Positions 35,179-44,009 of a DNA stretch of 64,000 bases are shown here, in pieces. Every line of letters starts with the position of its first letter. Position 1 is the first letter of the stretch. The translations under genes and the position numbers were made by a program. The notes beneath the pieces were generated by a model. That model had not been told where the DNA came from, searched no databases, and saw nothing but the letters and a program-made list of their open reading frames with translations. Source of the DNA: Bacteroidetes bacterium OLB12 (GTDB taxonomy: Bacteria; Bacteroidota; Bacteroidia; Cytophagales; Cyclobacteriaceae); assembly GCA_001567185.1 (NCBI GenBank), contig LNFR01000048.1, forward strand, positions 1 through 64,000. The letters are read 5' to 3'.

Positions 35179-35751
35179 CTAACTCAACCTCCGCACTATC
35201 AACGTATCCACCAACTCACAAAACCTTGCGGGATGTACCGTACGCCAGTTATCGATTTGCAACGTGCCACCCATGTTGATGTAGCGATCTAATTTATGGC
35301 GGATCATTTCCTGCTGAATAAAATCCGGAAAGCATACGGCTGCAATCCAACCTCCGGCATCCTCCACTTCATCAAACCATTCTTCGTAGTACAAATCATC
35401 CGAACCGTGAAAGTTGAAGATGTTTTCGCCAATCAGAATAAATTTAGTAATGCCTTTATACATCAATTGCTCCAACACATCGCGCTTCAGCGTCATAATG
35501 TCGTTATGCAAGGTGTCGTTCCATTCGCCTATAAACTCCAGTACCCCATACCCACGTTCATAATCGGCATACAAGGTTTTCAGGTACAATGTTTCTGAGC
35601 CAAAGTTATCCCAGGCCGGGTCGATGTAATAGCCGTAAATGGTTTCGGTGTACAGGTCGTAGTTGTATTCTTTTTCAAAAAAAGGTGAGTTTTCATCTTG
35701 CGATGAATCGTAATACTGCAGCCAGTTAGAGAAGGGTTCGATTTGATGCAT
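35179..35751 (-). CDS. Conserved hypothetical protein of Bacteroidota
   Basis: 190 residues from the ATG at 35751 (MHQIEPFSNWLQYYDSSQDE). Rich in acidic and aromatic residues, no signal peptide or membrane segment, no recognised motif. A compact cytoplasmic protein conserved in Cytophagales as far as I recall. It lies downstream of the BadF-type kinase and separated from it by a hairpin. Confidence 0.6.
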   Translation of the reverse strand: MHQIEPFSNWLQYYDSSQDENSPFFEKEYNYDLYTETIYGYYIDPAWDNFGSETLYLKTLYADYERGYGVLEFIGEWNDTLHNDIMTLKRDVLEQLMYKGITKFILIGENIFNFHGSDDLYYEEWFDEVEDAGGWIAAVCFPDFIQQEMIRHKLDRYINMGGTLQIDNWRTVHPARFCELVDTLIVRRLS

Positions 35752-35775
35752 GAAAATCAATCAATTAACAATATG

Positions 35776-35810
35776 CAATTGACAATGAGTGATAAAATTA
35801 TTGTCAATTG
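35776..35810. repeat. Hairpin with 11-bp perfect arms (CAATTGACAAT)
   Basis: CAATTGACAAT at 35776-35786 and ATTGTCAATTG at 35800-35810 with a 13-base loop. Weaker copies (CAATTAACAATA, TATTGTCAACTG) flank it. The core CAATTGTCA recurs in a hairpin at 62679-62718. Confidence 0.6.
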
Positions 35811-35832
35811 CCTATTGTCAACTGTTACCTTA

Positions 35833-36675
35833 TTAAAGATCCTTCTGATGATAGAGTGTAAGCCCGGCAATGGGGCCTTCCAGAATATTTTTTACGGTAA
35901 TGCCTTTATCGTTTGCTACCTGCCGCAGAATGTCGCTGTAATAAAACGCAACTGAACCGGTAAAGTGCACTTTGGTGTTCTGATAGTTCTCGTACTTCAT
36001 CACGTTGTTCTCGTAAAAGTCGGCCAGGCTATCATAAACCAGTTTGTAACAATACGGATCTTTTAAATGTTGAAAGATGAATTTTGAAAAACTGGCCAGA
36101 AACGCACCGGGTCTTTCGTCCTGATATACTTTTTCCAAAACTTCTTCGCGTGTAAACGGAAACCGGGCTTTGAATTGCTCGGCCAAAGCAGCGGGCATTT
36201 CGTTGCGAAAGTAATCGAAGATAAATTTTTTACCGATGTACGTGCCCGAACCTTCATCGGCCAGTATCCAGCCCAGGTTGGCCACATTGTCGATAATCTT
36301 CTCACCATCGTATAAACAGGAGTTAGAACCTGTGCCTAAAATACAGGCAATGCCGCGTTCGCGTCCGCAAAGTGCGCGGGCAGCTGCTAACAAATCCCAC
36401 CCGATTTCTATATAAGCACCGGGCCAGTATTGCGCAAAAGCCTGCTTCACGATCTCCTGGTTCTTTTCAGACGAAACTCCCGTACCGTAATAGAAAATTT
36501 TAGACACCGGTTCTTTTACCTGTGGCACCAGGCTTTCTTTGATGATACTGTGTAAATGTTCTAAGGGTTGGTAGTATGGGTTAAAGCCGGGGCTGTGCGC
36601 CTGGCCAATGCTGCCATCTTTGTGTAAGAATCTCCAATCAATTTTAGATCCTCCGCTATCGGCTACGAGTATCAT
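35833..36675 (-). CDS. BadF/N-acetylglucosamine kinase-like ATPase
   Basis: 280 residues. ADSGGSKIDWRF is the phosphate-1 motif of the ASKHA superfamily, FYYGTGVSS and ACILGTGSNSCLYDG follow, with WILADEGSG. This is the BadF/BcrA-type family that includes eukaryotic N-acetylglucosamine kinase; in Bacteroidota it is thought to phosphorylate amino sugars. No partner for anaerobic aromatic degradation is present, so a sugar kinase is favoured. Confidence 0.8.
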   Translation of the reverse strand: MILVADSGGSKIDWRFLHKDGSIGQAHSPGFNPYYQPLEHLHSIIKESLVPQVKEPVSKIFYYGTGVSSEKNQEIVKQAFAQYWPGAYIEIGWDLLAAARALCGRERGIACILGTGSNSCLYDGEKIIDNVANLGWILADEGSGTYIGKKFIFDYFRNEMPAALAEQFKARFPFTREEVLEKVYQDERPGAFLASFSKFIFQHLKDPYCYKLVYDSLADFYENNVMKYENYQNTKVHFTGSVAFYYSDILRQVANDKGITVKNILEGPIAGLTLYHQKDL

Positions 36676-36723
36676 AGGGTGTGAATTGACTGCAAATTAA
36701 CAGAAATACAAATACGATGGCAG

Positions 36724-36969
36724 CTATTGTATAGCCGGCAGCACTCCCACTTGCGTTAGTTTTTCAAAAACCTGGCTGGTGTGTGGTGCGTCTTTTAGCT
36801 CGTCCGTCAGGTCTTGTCCGGCCCAATGCTCGTAGTGCTTCCCGTTTCGCCACAGGCGCGAGTGGGTTACATCATACACCTTGCCCTGGTAGGCAATCCA
36901 GATTTCGGGTTTATCCTGGCCGTTGCGCAAAGCCAATTGCTGCTGAGTTATAACCGGCAAATCACTCAT
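36724..36969 (-). CDS. Cytochrome b5-like heme-binding protein
   Basis: 81 residues. VITQQQLALRNGQDKPEIWI and YQGKVYDVTHSRLWRNGKHY follow the cytochrome b5 fold with possible axial His (H-W in KHYEHWAG). It is a predicted small heme/steroid-binding protein. It overlaps the RDD gene stop by 4 bases (ATGA), so the two are made together. Confidence 0.82.
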   Translation of the reverse strand: MSDLPVITQQQLALRNGQDKPEIWIAYQGKVYDVTHSRLWRNGKHYEHWAGQDLTDELKDAPHTSQVFEKLTQVGVLPAIQ

Positions 36970-37676
36970 CGCGAAGTGAGGTGATTAAAATCTTTGATCA
37001 GTGTGTATAAAAATTTTACCGGTGGTAAATCGGTTTGAATACTCAATTGGGTTTTCAGTTTTTCGGTTACGGCCAGCATGGGCGAGCCATTGCCCGTATC
37101 GCGGTTTACTTCCAGTGCCCGTTGTATCAATTCTATATCGCGCTCGCTTAATTGGATAGCCTGGGTAAACACAGGTTGGTATTCAGTTTCGGCTGTAACA
37201 AAAATTTGCTCGGCCGTTATTTCCTCCTGTTCAATCAATTTAATAACGGTGGTTCCGGCCACCAGGTCGCCCAGGCGCTGGCCTTTGCCCCCTACGGCCA
37301 CCAATATCAACGCAATAGCACCGCCTAAAATCCCAAAATCAATAATGGCAAATACCCAGCGCAGTACATAATCGCCAATGGAAGCCGGGGTTCCGTTCAA
37401 TCGGATAACCCGGATTTTCAACGCATACTTTCCCAGCGTTTGGCCATTCATAAAAATCTCGAAGATGACCGAATAGAACAGGTACGGAAATCCCAGTATC
37501 AGAATCCAGAGCCATTCGCTTGTTACATCGGAATAATACAACAATGTACCCACCGCCACCATAAAGGCAATTACAATAACCCGATCGAACAGGTAGGCCA
37601 GAATCCGATCGCCCACACTGGCAAGGGGATAATGGATAAACACATTTTGGGTTGTACGAACCTGGATTGTTTGCAT
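36966..37676 (-). CDS. RDD-family membrane protein
   Basis: 236 residues. The RDD domain occupies the N-terminal half: ASVGDRILAYLFDRVIVIAF with the conserved Arg and Asp residues, three membrane helices, then GKGQRLGDLVAGTTVI. The C-terminal 90 residues are soluble. RDD proteins may be ion antiporters or assembly factors. Divergent from the dipeptidase. In many Bacteroidota the RDD gene adjoins the SpoIIM-DUF4129-MoxR-DUF58 operon, as it does here. Confidence 0.88.
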   Translation of the reverse strand: MQTIQVRTTQNVFIHYPLASVGDRILAYLFDRVIVIAFMVAVGTLLYYSDVTSEWLWILILGFPYLFYSVIFEIFMNGQTLGKYALKIRVIRLNGTPASIGDYVLRWVFAIIDFGILGGAIALILVAVGGKGQRLGDLVAGTTVIKLIEQEEITAEQIFVTAETEYQPVFTQAIQLSERDIELIQRALEVNRDTGNGSPMLAVTEKLKTQLSIQTDLPPVKFLYTLIKDFNHLTSR

Positions 37677-37774
37677 GGCCGCGATTCCTTAACATTTACA
37701 AACATCCAAAAAAACAAAAGAAAATGAATCTGCCTAATGCTATCTTTAATCCTTAAAATTTAACCCTATTCCTT

Positions 37775-39019
37775 ATGAAGTATCCTGCCCTGCTGCTCTT
37801 ATTGGTGTATATCTGTTTACAGAGTTGTTCTGAAAAGAAACCGGTTGACCGGATGACAGACGAACAACTGAAGGCTTATGCGAATGAGTTGGCGCACAAA
37901 TACATTATTGCAGATGGCCATGTTGATCTTCCTTATGCCCTGGTCGAAAAGAACTATTTTCCGACATCCGATAATATGGACACCATTATTCGTACCGGCA
38001 AAGGTAACTTTGATTACGAACGGGCCGTGCAAGGTGGGCTTACTGCGCCATTCATGTCTATCTACATTCCGTCTGCTCGCCAGTTGCTGCCCGATATGGG
38101 TAAAAGTCTTGCCGATTCGCTGATTGATATTGTGCATGGTATTGCGCAGCATCTTCCGGATAAGTTTGCCTTAGCCAACACCCCAGCCGAAGTAGAAGCA
38201 AATTTTAAGCAAGGCAAAATTTCATTACCCATGGGCATGGAAAACGGAGCCCCTATCGGTAACGATATCAGCAACGTAAAATACTTCTACGATCGGGGCA
38301 TTCGGTACATCACGCTATCACATAGCGTAAATAATCAGATCTGCGATTCATCGGGCGATACAGCCCCCCGTTGGAATGGACTAAGTCCTTTCGGGAAGGA
38401 AGTAGTGGCTGAAATGAATCGGGTGGGCATCATGGTCGATATCTCGCATGTAGATGACAGCACCTTTTACCAGGTTGTTAAGTTGAGCAAAGCACCTGTA
38501 ATTGCTTCGCACTCTTCCTGCCGGGCATTTTCACCAAATGCAAAGCGCGATATGACGGATGATATGATTAAAAAATTAGGTGAGCAGGGCGGAGTAATGC
38601 AAATTAACTTTTATACAGCTTTTCTCGACTCTGCTGTTGATAATAACAACGTAAAAAACCGTGTAGCCCTGAAGAAACTGCTCGATGAAAAAGGACTCAC
38701 CCCGGATGATCCGGAAGCAAAGCCGGTTATCGAACAATTTGAAATTGATCATCCCTGGAAAACCACACCCATTGAAACGGTTGCCAACCACATCGATCAT
38801 GTTGTAAAAATTGCAGGCATTGATCACGTAGCTTTTGGTTCAGACTATGATGGCGTGGACAACCACCTGCCCGTTGGCCTGGAGGATGTTTCCACATTTC
38901 CTAACCTGATTTACGTGTTGCTGAAACGCGGCTATACCGAAGAGGACATTGCCAAAATCTGTTATAAAAACATGTGGCGTGTGTGGAATGCGGTGGAAAA
39001 AACTGCCGGCCGCGGGTAA
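37775..39019 (+). CDS. Membrane dipeptidase (peptidase family M19), lipoprotein
   Basis: 414 residues with a lipoprotein signal (LLLLVYICLQSCS). IIADGHVDLPYAL carries the metal H-x-D, IRYITLSHSVNNQ and VDISHVDD follow, then SHSSCRAFSPNAKRDM and DHVAFGSDYDG supply further ligands. Renal-type dipeptidases hydrolyse dipeptides with a dinuclear zinc site. Exported, tethered to a membrane. A hairpin follows the stop. Confidence 0.92.
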   Translation: MKYPALLLLLVYICLQSCSEKKPVDRMTDEQLKAYANELAHKYIIADGHVDLPYALVEKNYFPTSDNMDTIIRTGKGNFDYERAVQGGLTAPFMSIYIPSARQLLPDMGKSLADSLIDIVHGIAQHLPDKFALANTPAEVEANFKQGKISLPMGMENGAPIGNDISNVKYFYDRGIRYITLSHSVNNQICDSSGDTAPRWNGLSPFGKEVVAEMNRVGIMVDISHVDDSTFYQVVKLSKAPVIASHSSCRAFSPNAKRDMTDDMIKKLGEQGGVMQINFYTAFLDSAVDNNNVKNRVALKKLLDEKGLTPDDPEAKPVIEQFEIDHPWKTTPIETVANHIDHVVKIAGIDHVAFGSDYDGVDNHLPVGLEDVSTFPNLIYVLLKRGYTEEDIAKICYKNMWRVWNAVEKTAGRG

Positions 39020-39047
39020 AATGTAAGAATAATCAAATCTCCTTACC

Positions 39048-39096
39048 TCAGGTTGGACGAAACGGGCATTTGCCCTATCTTCCAACCTGATTTTTT
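39048..39096 (+). terminator. Terminator-like hairpin abutting the SpoIIM start codon
   Basis: TCAGGTTGGA at 39048-39057 pairs perfectly with TCCAACCTGA at 39081-39090, with an inner pair GGGCA/TGCCC in the loop, and six T at 39091-39096. The next gene's ATG begins at 39097, right after the T-tract. Confidence 0.75.
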
Positions 39097-40055
39097 ATGC
39101 GCGAAGCTTCCTTTGTAAGTCGTAATAAAACCCGTTGGCAGGAGTTCGAAAAGGCTCTTCATAACCCACAACAAACCCCACCGGACAAACTGGCTGAATT
39201 ATTTATTCAGATTACAGACGATCTCTCTTTTGCGCGCACAAAATATCCGCAAAGCCGAACCACCCAATACCTTAACTCGCTGGCCAGTAAAATTCATGGC
39301 GAGATTTATAAAAATAAAAAGAAGAGAAAACCGGTTTATTCTTTTCTGGAAAGAAGAGCTGCCGGCCGTCATGATTACCGCACACAAACAATTGTTGTAT
39401 GCGTTTGTAATTTTTGTTGTGGCTGGAATTATAGGCGCGGTTTCAGTTGCTTATGACGACACCTTTGTGCGTTTGATCCTGAGCGATGGGTATGTAAACA
39501 TGACACTCGAAAACATAAAGAAGGGCAACCCTACCGAAGTCTATTCTTCATCGGGTGAAATGGATATGTTTTTTATGATTACCCTTAACAACATCATGGT
39601 TTCCATCCGGGTGTTTGTTCTTGGTGTAATGGCCTCGTTGGGCACCGGGCTAATGCTATTTTACAACGCAGTCATGGTAGGTACTTTTATGATGTTCTTT
39701 TACCAGGAAAGTCAGCTTAGCCAAGCCTTGCCTGTTATTATGTTGCATGGCACGATTGAACTTACTTCCATCGTAATTGCCGCGGCCGCAGGATTTATCA
39801 TGGGTAACAGCATTTTATTTCCAGGCACGTATTCGCGCCTGGCGTCATTCAAAATGGGTGCTATAAAAGGGTTAAAGATTGTTATGGGCCTGGTTCCATT
39901 TTTTTATTCTCGCTGGCTTTATCGAATCATTTATAACCCGCTATGCATTTATGCACTGGAGTATCAAGGCTGCCATCATTGGGCTCTCCGCATTTCTTAT
40001 GATTTATTATTTTATCATTTATCCAATTCAGTTAAAACGCAATGGAAGAATTTAA
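39097..40055 (+). CDS. SpoIIM-family (stage II sporulation protein M-like) membrane protein, frame broken twice
   Basis: Reconstructed as about 318 residues: a soluble N-terminal part (MREASFVSRNKTRWQEFEKA) then five or so membrane helices (LLYAFVIFVVAGIIGAVSVA, VLGVMASLGTGLMLFYNAVM, MLHGTIELTSIVIAAAAGF). Removing one A in 39310-39330 and one T from the seven at 39899-39905 gives the ending LVPFFILAGFIESFI... QLKRNGRI. SpoIIM homologues outside spore formers belong to the MoxR-linked membrane operon. Its end overlaps the next gene by 14 bases. Confidence 0.82.
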
Positions 40056-41034
40056 ACTTATAGAATTTCAGCAGACACGCGATTTCAGCCGAAAAATTAA
40101 CACCACGTTTGAATTTCTGCGTCAGAATTTTAAAGCCCTGATGAAGTCTATCCTCTACATTGCGGGGCCACCGGTGTTAGTGGGCAGTTTGCTGCTGGGC
40201 TCATTCATTGGAGATTTTTTTTCGCTTCTTCAGGGGGCGCAAACCGGTAGCAACCCCGAGCTGGCCGCTGATTATTTTCTTTCTGTAAGTTTCTGGCTGC
40301 AGCTTAGTTTAATGATCCTGCTTTTGTTTATCAGCTACATTATTACCATTGCAACCATAAATTCATACATCATTTTGTACCAAGAAAAGCAAACCAACAA
40401 ACTTGAGGTAAGCGAGGTTTGGAATAAAACCCGCCAGTTATTCTGGCCCTACCTGGGTACAACCGTTCTTTTCTTTCTGGTTTTCCTGGTTGTCTACATT
40501 GTTTTGCTGATTCCTGTTTTTATTCTGGGCGATATGTCCAGCCTGTTGCTGTTATTTATTGGATTTCCGGTGCTTATATGCGGTGTGATTTATTTAATGA
40601 TCAGCGCTTCCTTAACCTATTTTGTACAAGCCTACGAAAAAAAGAATTTCTTTGACTCCATTGCCCGCTCTTTTCGTTTGGTTAACAATGGCAAGTGGTG
40701 GAGTACTTTTGGTTTGCTTTTTATTCTACAAATGATTGTTGGTACAATTTCATACATCTTTCTTATTCCGTATTACATTATTGTATTCACTGCCTCGCTT
40801 CATTCCGCGCAAAGCGGAGCGCCTTTTGAGTTATCCGAAACAATGGGGCTCATCATTCTGGTGTGCTTTACCTTGTACTACATGGCTCAGATGCTGCTGT
40901 ATTCATTACCCCACCTGGGCGTTGCATTTCAATACTTCAACCTGGTAGAGTTAAAAGAAGCCCGCGGCCTCATGTCGCAAATTGAAACGCTGGGCAAGCC
41001 GGATGCCGGTCCACGGCCAGAAGAAAATTTCTAA
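40042..41034 (+). CDS. Hypothetical multi-pass membrane protein of the MoxR operon
   Basis: 330 residues with six membrane helices (for example ILYIAGPPVLVGSLLLGSFI and LFWPYLGTTVLFFLVFLVVY). It starts within the end of the SpoIIM gene, so it is coupled. The family (DUF4013/GPDPase-membrane-like by shape) is regularly found between SpoIIM and DUF4129 genes in Bacteroidota. No catalytic motif. Function unknown. Confidence 0.75.
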   Translation: MEEFKLIEFQQTRDFSRKINTTFEFLRQNFKALMKSILYIAGPPVLVGSLLLGSFIGDFFSLLQGAQTGSNPELAADYFLSVSFWLQLSLMILLLFISYIITIATINSYIILYQEKQTNKLEVSEVWNKTRQLFWPYLGTTVLFFLVFLVVYIVLLIPVFILGDMSSLLLLFIGFPVLICGVIYLMISASLTYFVQAYEKKNFFDSIARSFRLVNNGKWWSTFGLLFILQMIVGTISYIFLIPYYIIVFTASLHSAQSGAPFELSETMGLIILVCFTLYYMAQMLLYSLPHLGVAFQYFNLVELKEARGLMSQIETLGKPDAGPRPEENF

Positions 41035-41045
41035 CAGAAAATACC

Positions 41046-41837
41046 TTGAAGCTAACCGGTTTTATCATTTGTTATGCGTTTACACTCGCTGCATGGGCAC
41101 AACCCCCTGCTATGCCCGATAGTACACTCGTAACTCCGGATAGCACTTATTCTGACTCTTTAAACATTAAATACTTTGATGATGAGCAAGAGCCTGATTT
41201 TGCAGGCCCGGCTGATACGGTAGCGGTTAGCGCGCAACAATTTTCATCGCAAAAAATAGATAGCCTGAAAGCAGACGAAGAACTTAAATACACACAACCT
41301 CCAACCGTAGCAGAGTCAATCTGGCAACGAATTAAGCGATGGCTATCCTGGCTCTTTCGATCGCTGTTTGAAAAAACCACCACCACCGACCTGGGTCGGT
41401 TTATTATGTACTCCATCATTATTGTGGCTATTGTCATTATTGTGATGACGCTGCTGCGCGTAAATGCATTCCGCGTGTTTTACTCGGGAGCCGATACAAC
41501 CAAACCGGCTTATTCCGTTTTTCATGAAAACATCCACGAAATGAATTTTGATCTGCTTATTCAGGAAGCTGTCGATAAAAAAGAATTTCGCCTGGCCACC
41601 CGGTTAATTTTTTTGCAGGCCCTGAAGTTACTATCCGATAAACACCTGATTGACTTTACCCCCGGAAAAACCAACCATGATTACGTGGAAGAACTTAAAT
41701 CCGGTGAAGTAAAAACCGGACTAAACGAATTGAGTTTTTATTTTGAGTATGCCTGGTACGGAAACTTTTCAATTACCGAAGGTCAGTTTCAACAGGTTAA
41801 ACAAACGTTCTCGTTCTGGAAAGAAAAGGTGCAATGA
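41046..41837 (+). CDS. DUF4129-domain membrane protein
   Basis: 263 residues from a TTG at 41046 (signal MKLTGFIICYAFTLAAWAQP). A long periplasmic linker is followed by one helix (FIMYSIIIVAIVIIVMTLLR) and a cytoplasmic DUF4129 domain ending FYFEYAWYGNFSITEGQFQQ. In related operons this protein belongs to a MoxR-DUF58 membrane complex. It ends ATGA into the next gene. Confidence 0.85.
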   Translation: MKLTGFIICYAFTLAAWAQPPAMPDSTLVTPDSTYSDSLNIKYFDDEQEPDFAGPADTVAVSAQQFSSQKIDSLKADEELKYTQPPTVAESIWQRIKRWLSWLFRSLFEKTTTTDLGRFIMYSIIIVAIVIIVMTLLRVNAFRVFYSGADTTKPAYSVFHENIHEMNFDLLIQEAVDKKEFRLATRLIFLQALKLLSDKHLIDFTPGKTNHDYVEELKSGEVKTGLNELSFYFEYAWYGNFSITEGQFQQVKQTFSFWKEKVQ

Positions 41838-43018
41838 AAGACTGGAAATACATCACATACCTTGCGCTATTGGGTGGCCTTCTGGCTTTGTTGCTGCTCA
41901 CCAAAAACAAACAATACGACTGGACGGTTACGTTTTCGCACGAAGATAAAAATCCGTATGGCGGTTTTGCATTTAATGAATTGTTACCAACCCTGCATAA
42001 CAAACCCGTTAAAAACTCTTACCAGACTTTATACGAATTGCAGGATTCCCTCGATCAAAATCAAAACCTCATCATCATCGGCAGCAGATTTGCCCCTGGC
42101 AAAGCCGATACCGAAGCCTTGTTGAAGTATGTGAACCAGGGTGGCACAGCCTTCATTTCGGCCAACTACTTTTTCGGAAGTTTTGCCGATACCCTTGGCC
42201 TTGAGGTGTACGATGTACTGTTTAAGAACACGCAAAAGGTATTCAACAATACAGACACCGCCTCTCTGCATTTTGTAACCCCGGTAATGGATTCTGTTTT
42301 TGAATTCCGCTATAAGCAAGGCAACATCCATAACTACATCAGCCGGGCAGACTCCATACCGGCTACCACCCTGATCAAAAATAATTACCACCAGCCGGTA
42401 GCTATCAAAACCCAATGGGGTAAAGGAACCTTACTGATAAACAGCACGCCCATGATTTTTACCAACATTCATTTGTTGGATTCTAACAATCATACATTAG
42501 CTGCCGGGTTACTTTCTTACTTACCACCGCGCGAAACCATCTGGACAGAATTTTACCACCTGGGCCGTTTTGAATCTACCTCGCCCCTGCGCTTCGTTTT
42601 ATCATCCGAACCTTTACGCTGGGCCTATTACCTTACCATTCTTTCCATTTTGCTTTTCATGATTTTTGAAGCAAAACGAAAACAACGAACCATTCCTATA
42701 CTAAAACCGCTGGCCAATACCTCACTTGAGTTTATTGGTACGATTGGCAACCTCTATTATCAGAATGGCGATCATAAAAATATTGCCGAAAAGAAAATTC
42801 AGTTTTTCTTTGAACAGGTACGCATGCATCAAAACATAAACCTGCAACATACAGATGAGGCTACCCTGCAGTTCCTTATCCGGAAGTCGGGCGTATCGGA
42901 AAAAACCGTACGGGCACTGATATCCTGTATTCAATCCATCCGTTCGAAAGAACAAATTTCAGCAGACGAACTGCGCAACCTGAATCAACTAATCGAAAAT
43001 TTTCATAACAAGATATAA
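41834..43018 (+). CDS. DUF4350-domain membrane protein
   Basis: 394 residues: one N-terminal helix (YITYLALLGGLLALLLLTK), a DUF4350 amidotransferase-like domain (LIIIGSRFAPGKADTEALL, GGTAFISANYF), a second helix (WAYYLTILSILLFMIFEA) and a cytoplasmic end. Overlaps the DUF4129 stop by 4 bases and is followed 12 bases later by MoxR. Confidence 0.85.
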   Translation: MKDWKYITYLALLGGLLALLLLTKNKQYDWTVTFSHEDKNPYGGFAFNELLPTLHNKPVKNSYQTLYELQDSLDQNQNLIIIGSRFAPGKADTEALLKYVNQGGTAFISANYFFGSFADTLGLEVYDVLFKNTQKVFNNTDTASLHFVTPVMDSVFEFRYKQGNIHNYISRADSIPATTLIKNNYHQPVAIKTQWGKGTLLINSTPMIFTNIHLLDSNNHTLAAGLLSYLPPRETIWTEFYHLGRFESTSPLRFVLSSEPLRWAYYLTILSILLFMIFEAKRKQRTIPILKPLANTSLEFIGTIGNLYYQNGDHKNIAEKKIQFFFEQVRMHQNINLQHTDEATLQFLIRKSGVSEKTVRALISCIQSIRSKEQISADELRNLNQLIENFHNKI

Positions 43019-43030
43019 CAAGAAATACAT

Positions 43031-44008
43031 ATGGAATCTAATCCTTTTCAAAGTCGTGTAGATTTAACAGCACTAAACGCACGCGTATCCGAAATTAAAA
43101 GCGAAATCGGAAAAGTAATTGTTGGCCAGGAGCAAATGATTGATCTGCTGCTTACCGCCATTCTGGCCGATGGACATGTGCTGATTGAAGGTGTGCCCGG
43201 TATTGCCAAAACGCTTACGGCAAAATTATTGTCTAAAATTATTTCGGTTGATTTTGCCCGCGTGCAGTTTACTCCCGATCTGATGCCTTCCGATATTCTG
43301 GGGACATCGGTATATAATTTAAAAACTTCCGAATTTGAATTTAAAGCCGGCCCCATATTTACCAACATCGTGTTGATTGATGAAATTAACCGTGCCCCGG
43401 CCAAAACCCAGGCCGCGTTGTTTGAAGTAATGGAAGAACGCCAGGTAACTATTGATGGTCATACTCATAAAATGCGTTTGCCTTACATGGTACTGGCTAC
43501 CCAAAACCCGATTGAGCAGGAAGGAACTTACCGCTTGCCGGAAGCACAACTTGATCGTTTCCTGTTTAAGATTACAGTTACCTATCCTTCGCACGAGCAG
43601 GAAATAGAAATATTAACACGCCACCACGAGCGCAAAGGAGTTCAACCCATTTCAGAAATAACTCCTTTACTGAAGGCCGAAGAAATTGAACTGTTCAGGA
43701 AATTTGCCCAGCAGGTACACATCGAAAAAAATCTACTCACGTACATTGCACAAATCATTCAGGAAACACGAAACAATCCCATGATATTTTTAGGCGCTTC
43801 GCCCCGGGCCTCCTTAGCTATTTTAACAGGTGCCAAAGCATTTGCCATGCTAAGTGGCCGCGACTTTGTAAACCCGGAAGATATCAAGTTCATAGCTGCG
43901 CCCGTACTGCGCCATCGCATTGTGTTGAGCCCTGAAAAAGAAATGGAAGGCATTAATGCCGATGAAGTAATTACCCAGATTGTAAACAAAATAGAAGTAC
44001 CACGCTAA
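43031..44008 (+). CDS. MoxR-family AAA+ ATPase
   Basis: 325 residues. Walker A region is GVPGIAKTLTA (Gly-Ile-Ala-Lys in place of the usual Gly-x-Gly-Lys), Walker B IVLIDEINRAPAKTQAALFE, sensor ATQNPIEQEGTYRLPEAQLD, arginine finger region LDRFLFK. MoxR proteins act as chaperones that insert cofactors or assemble complexes with vWA partners; DUF58 next door is the partner. Confidence 0.94.
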   Translation: MESNPFQSRVDLTALNARVSEIKSEIGKVIVGQEQMIDLLLTAILADGHVLIEGVPGIAKTLTAKLLSKIISVDFARVQFTPDLMPSDILGTSVYNLKTSEFEFKAGPIFTNIVLIDEINRAPAKTQAALFEVMEERQVTIDGHTHKMRLPYMVLATQNPIEQEGTYRLPEAQLDRFLFKITVTYPSHEQEIEILTRHHERKGVQPISEITPLLKAEEIELFRKFAQQVHIEKNLLTYIAQIIQETRNNPMIFLGASPRASLAILTGAKAFAMLSGRDFVNPEDIKFIAAPVLRHRIVLSPEKEMEGINADEVITQIVNKIEVPR

Positions 44009-44009
44009 G

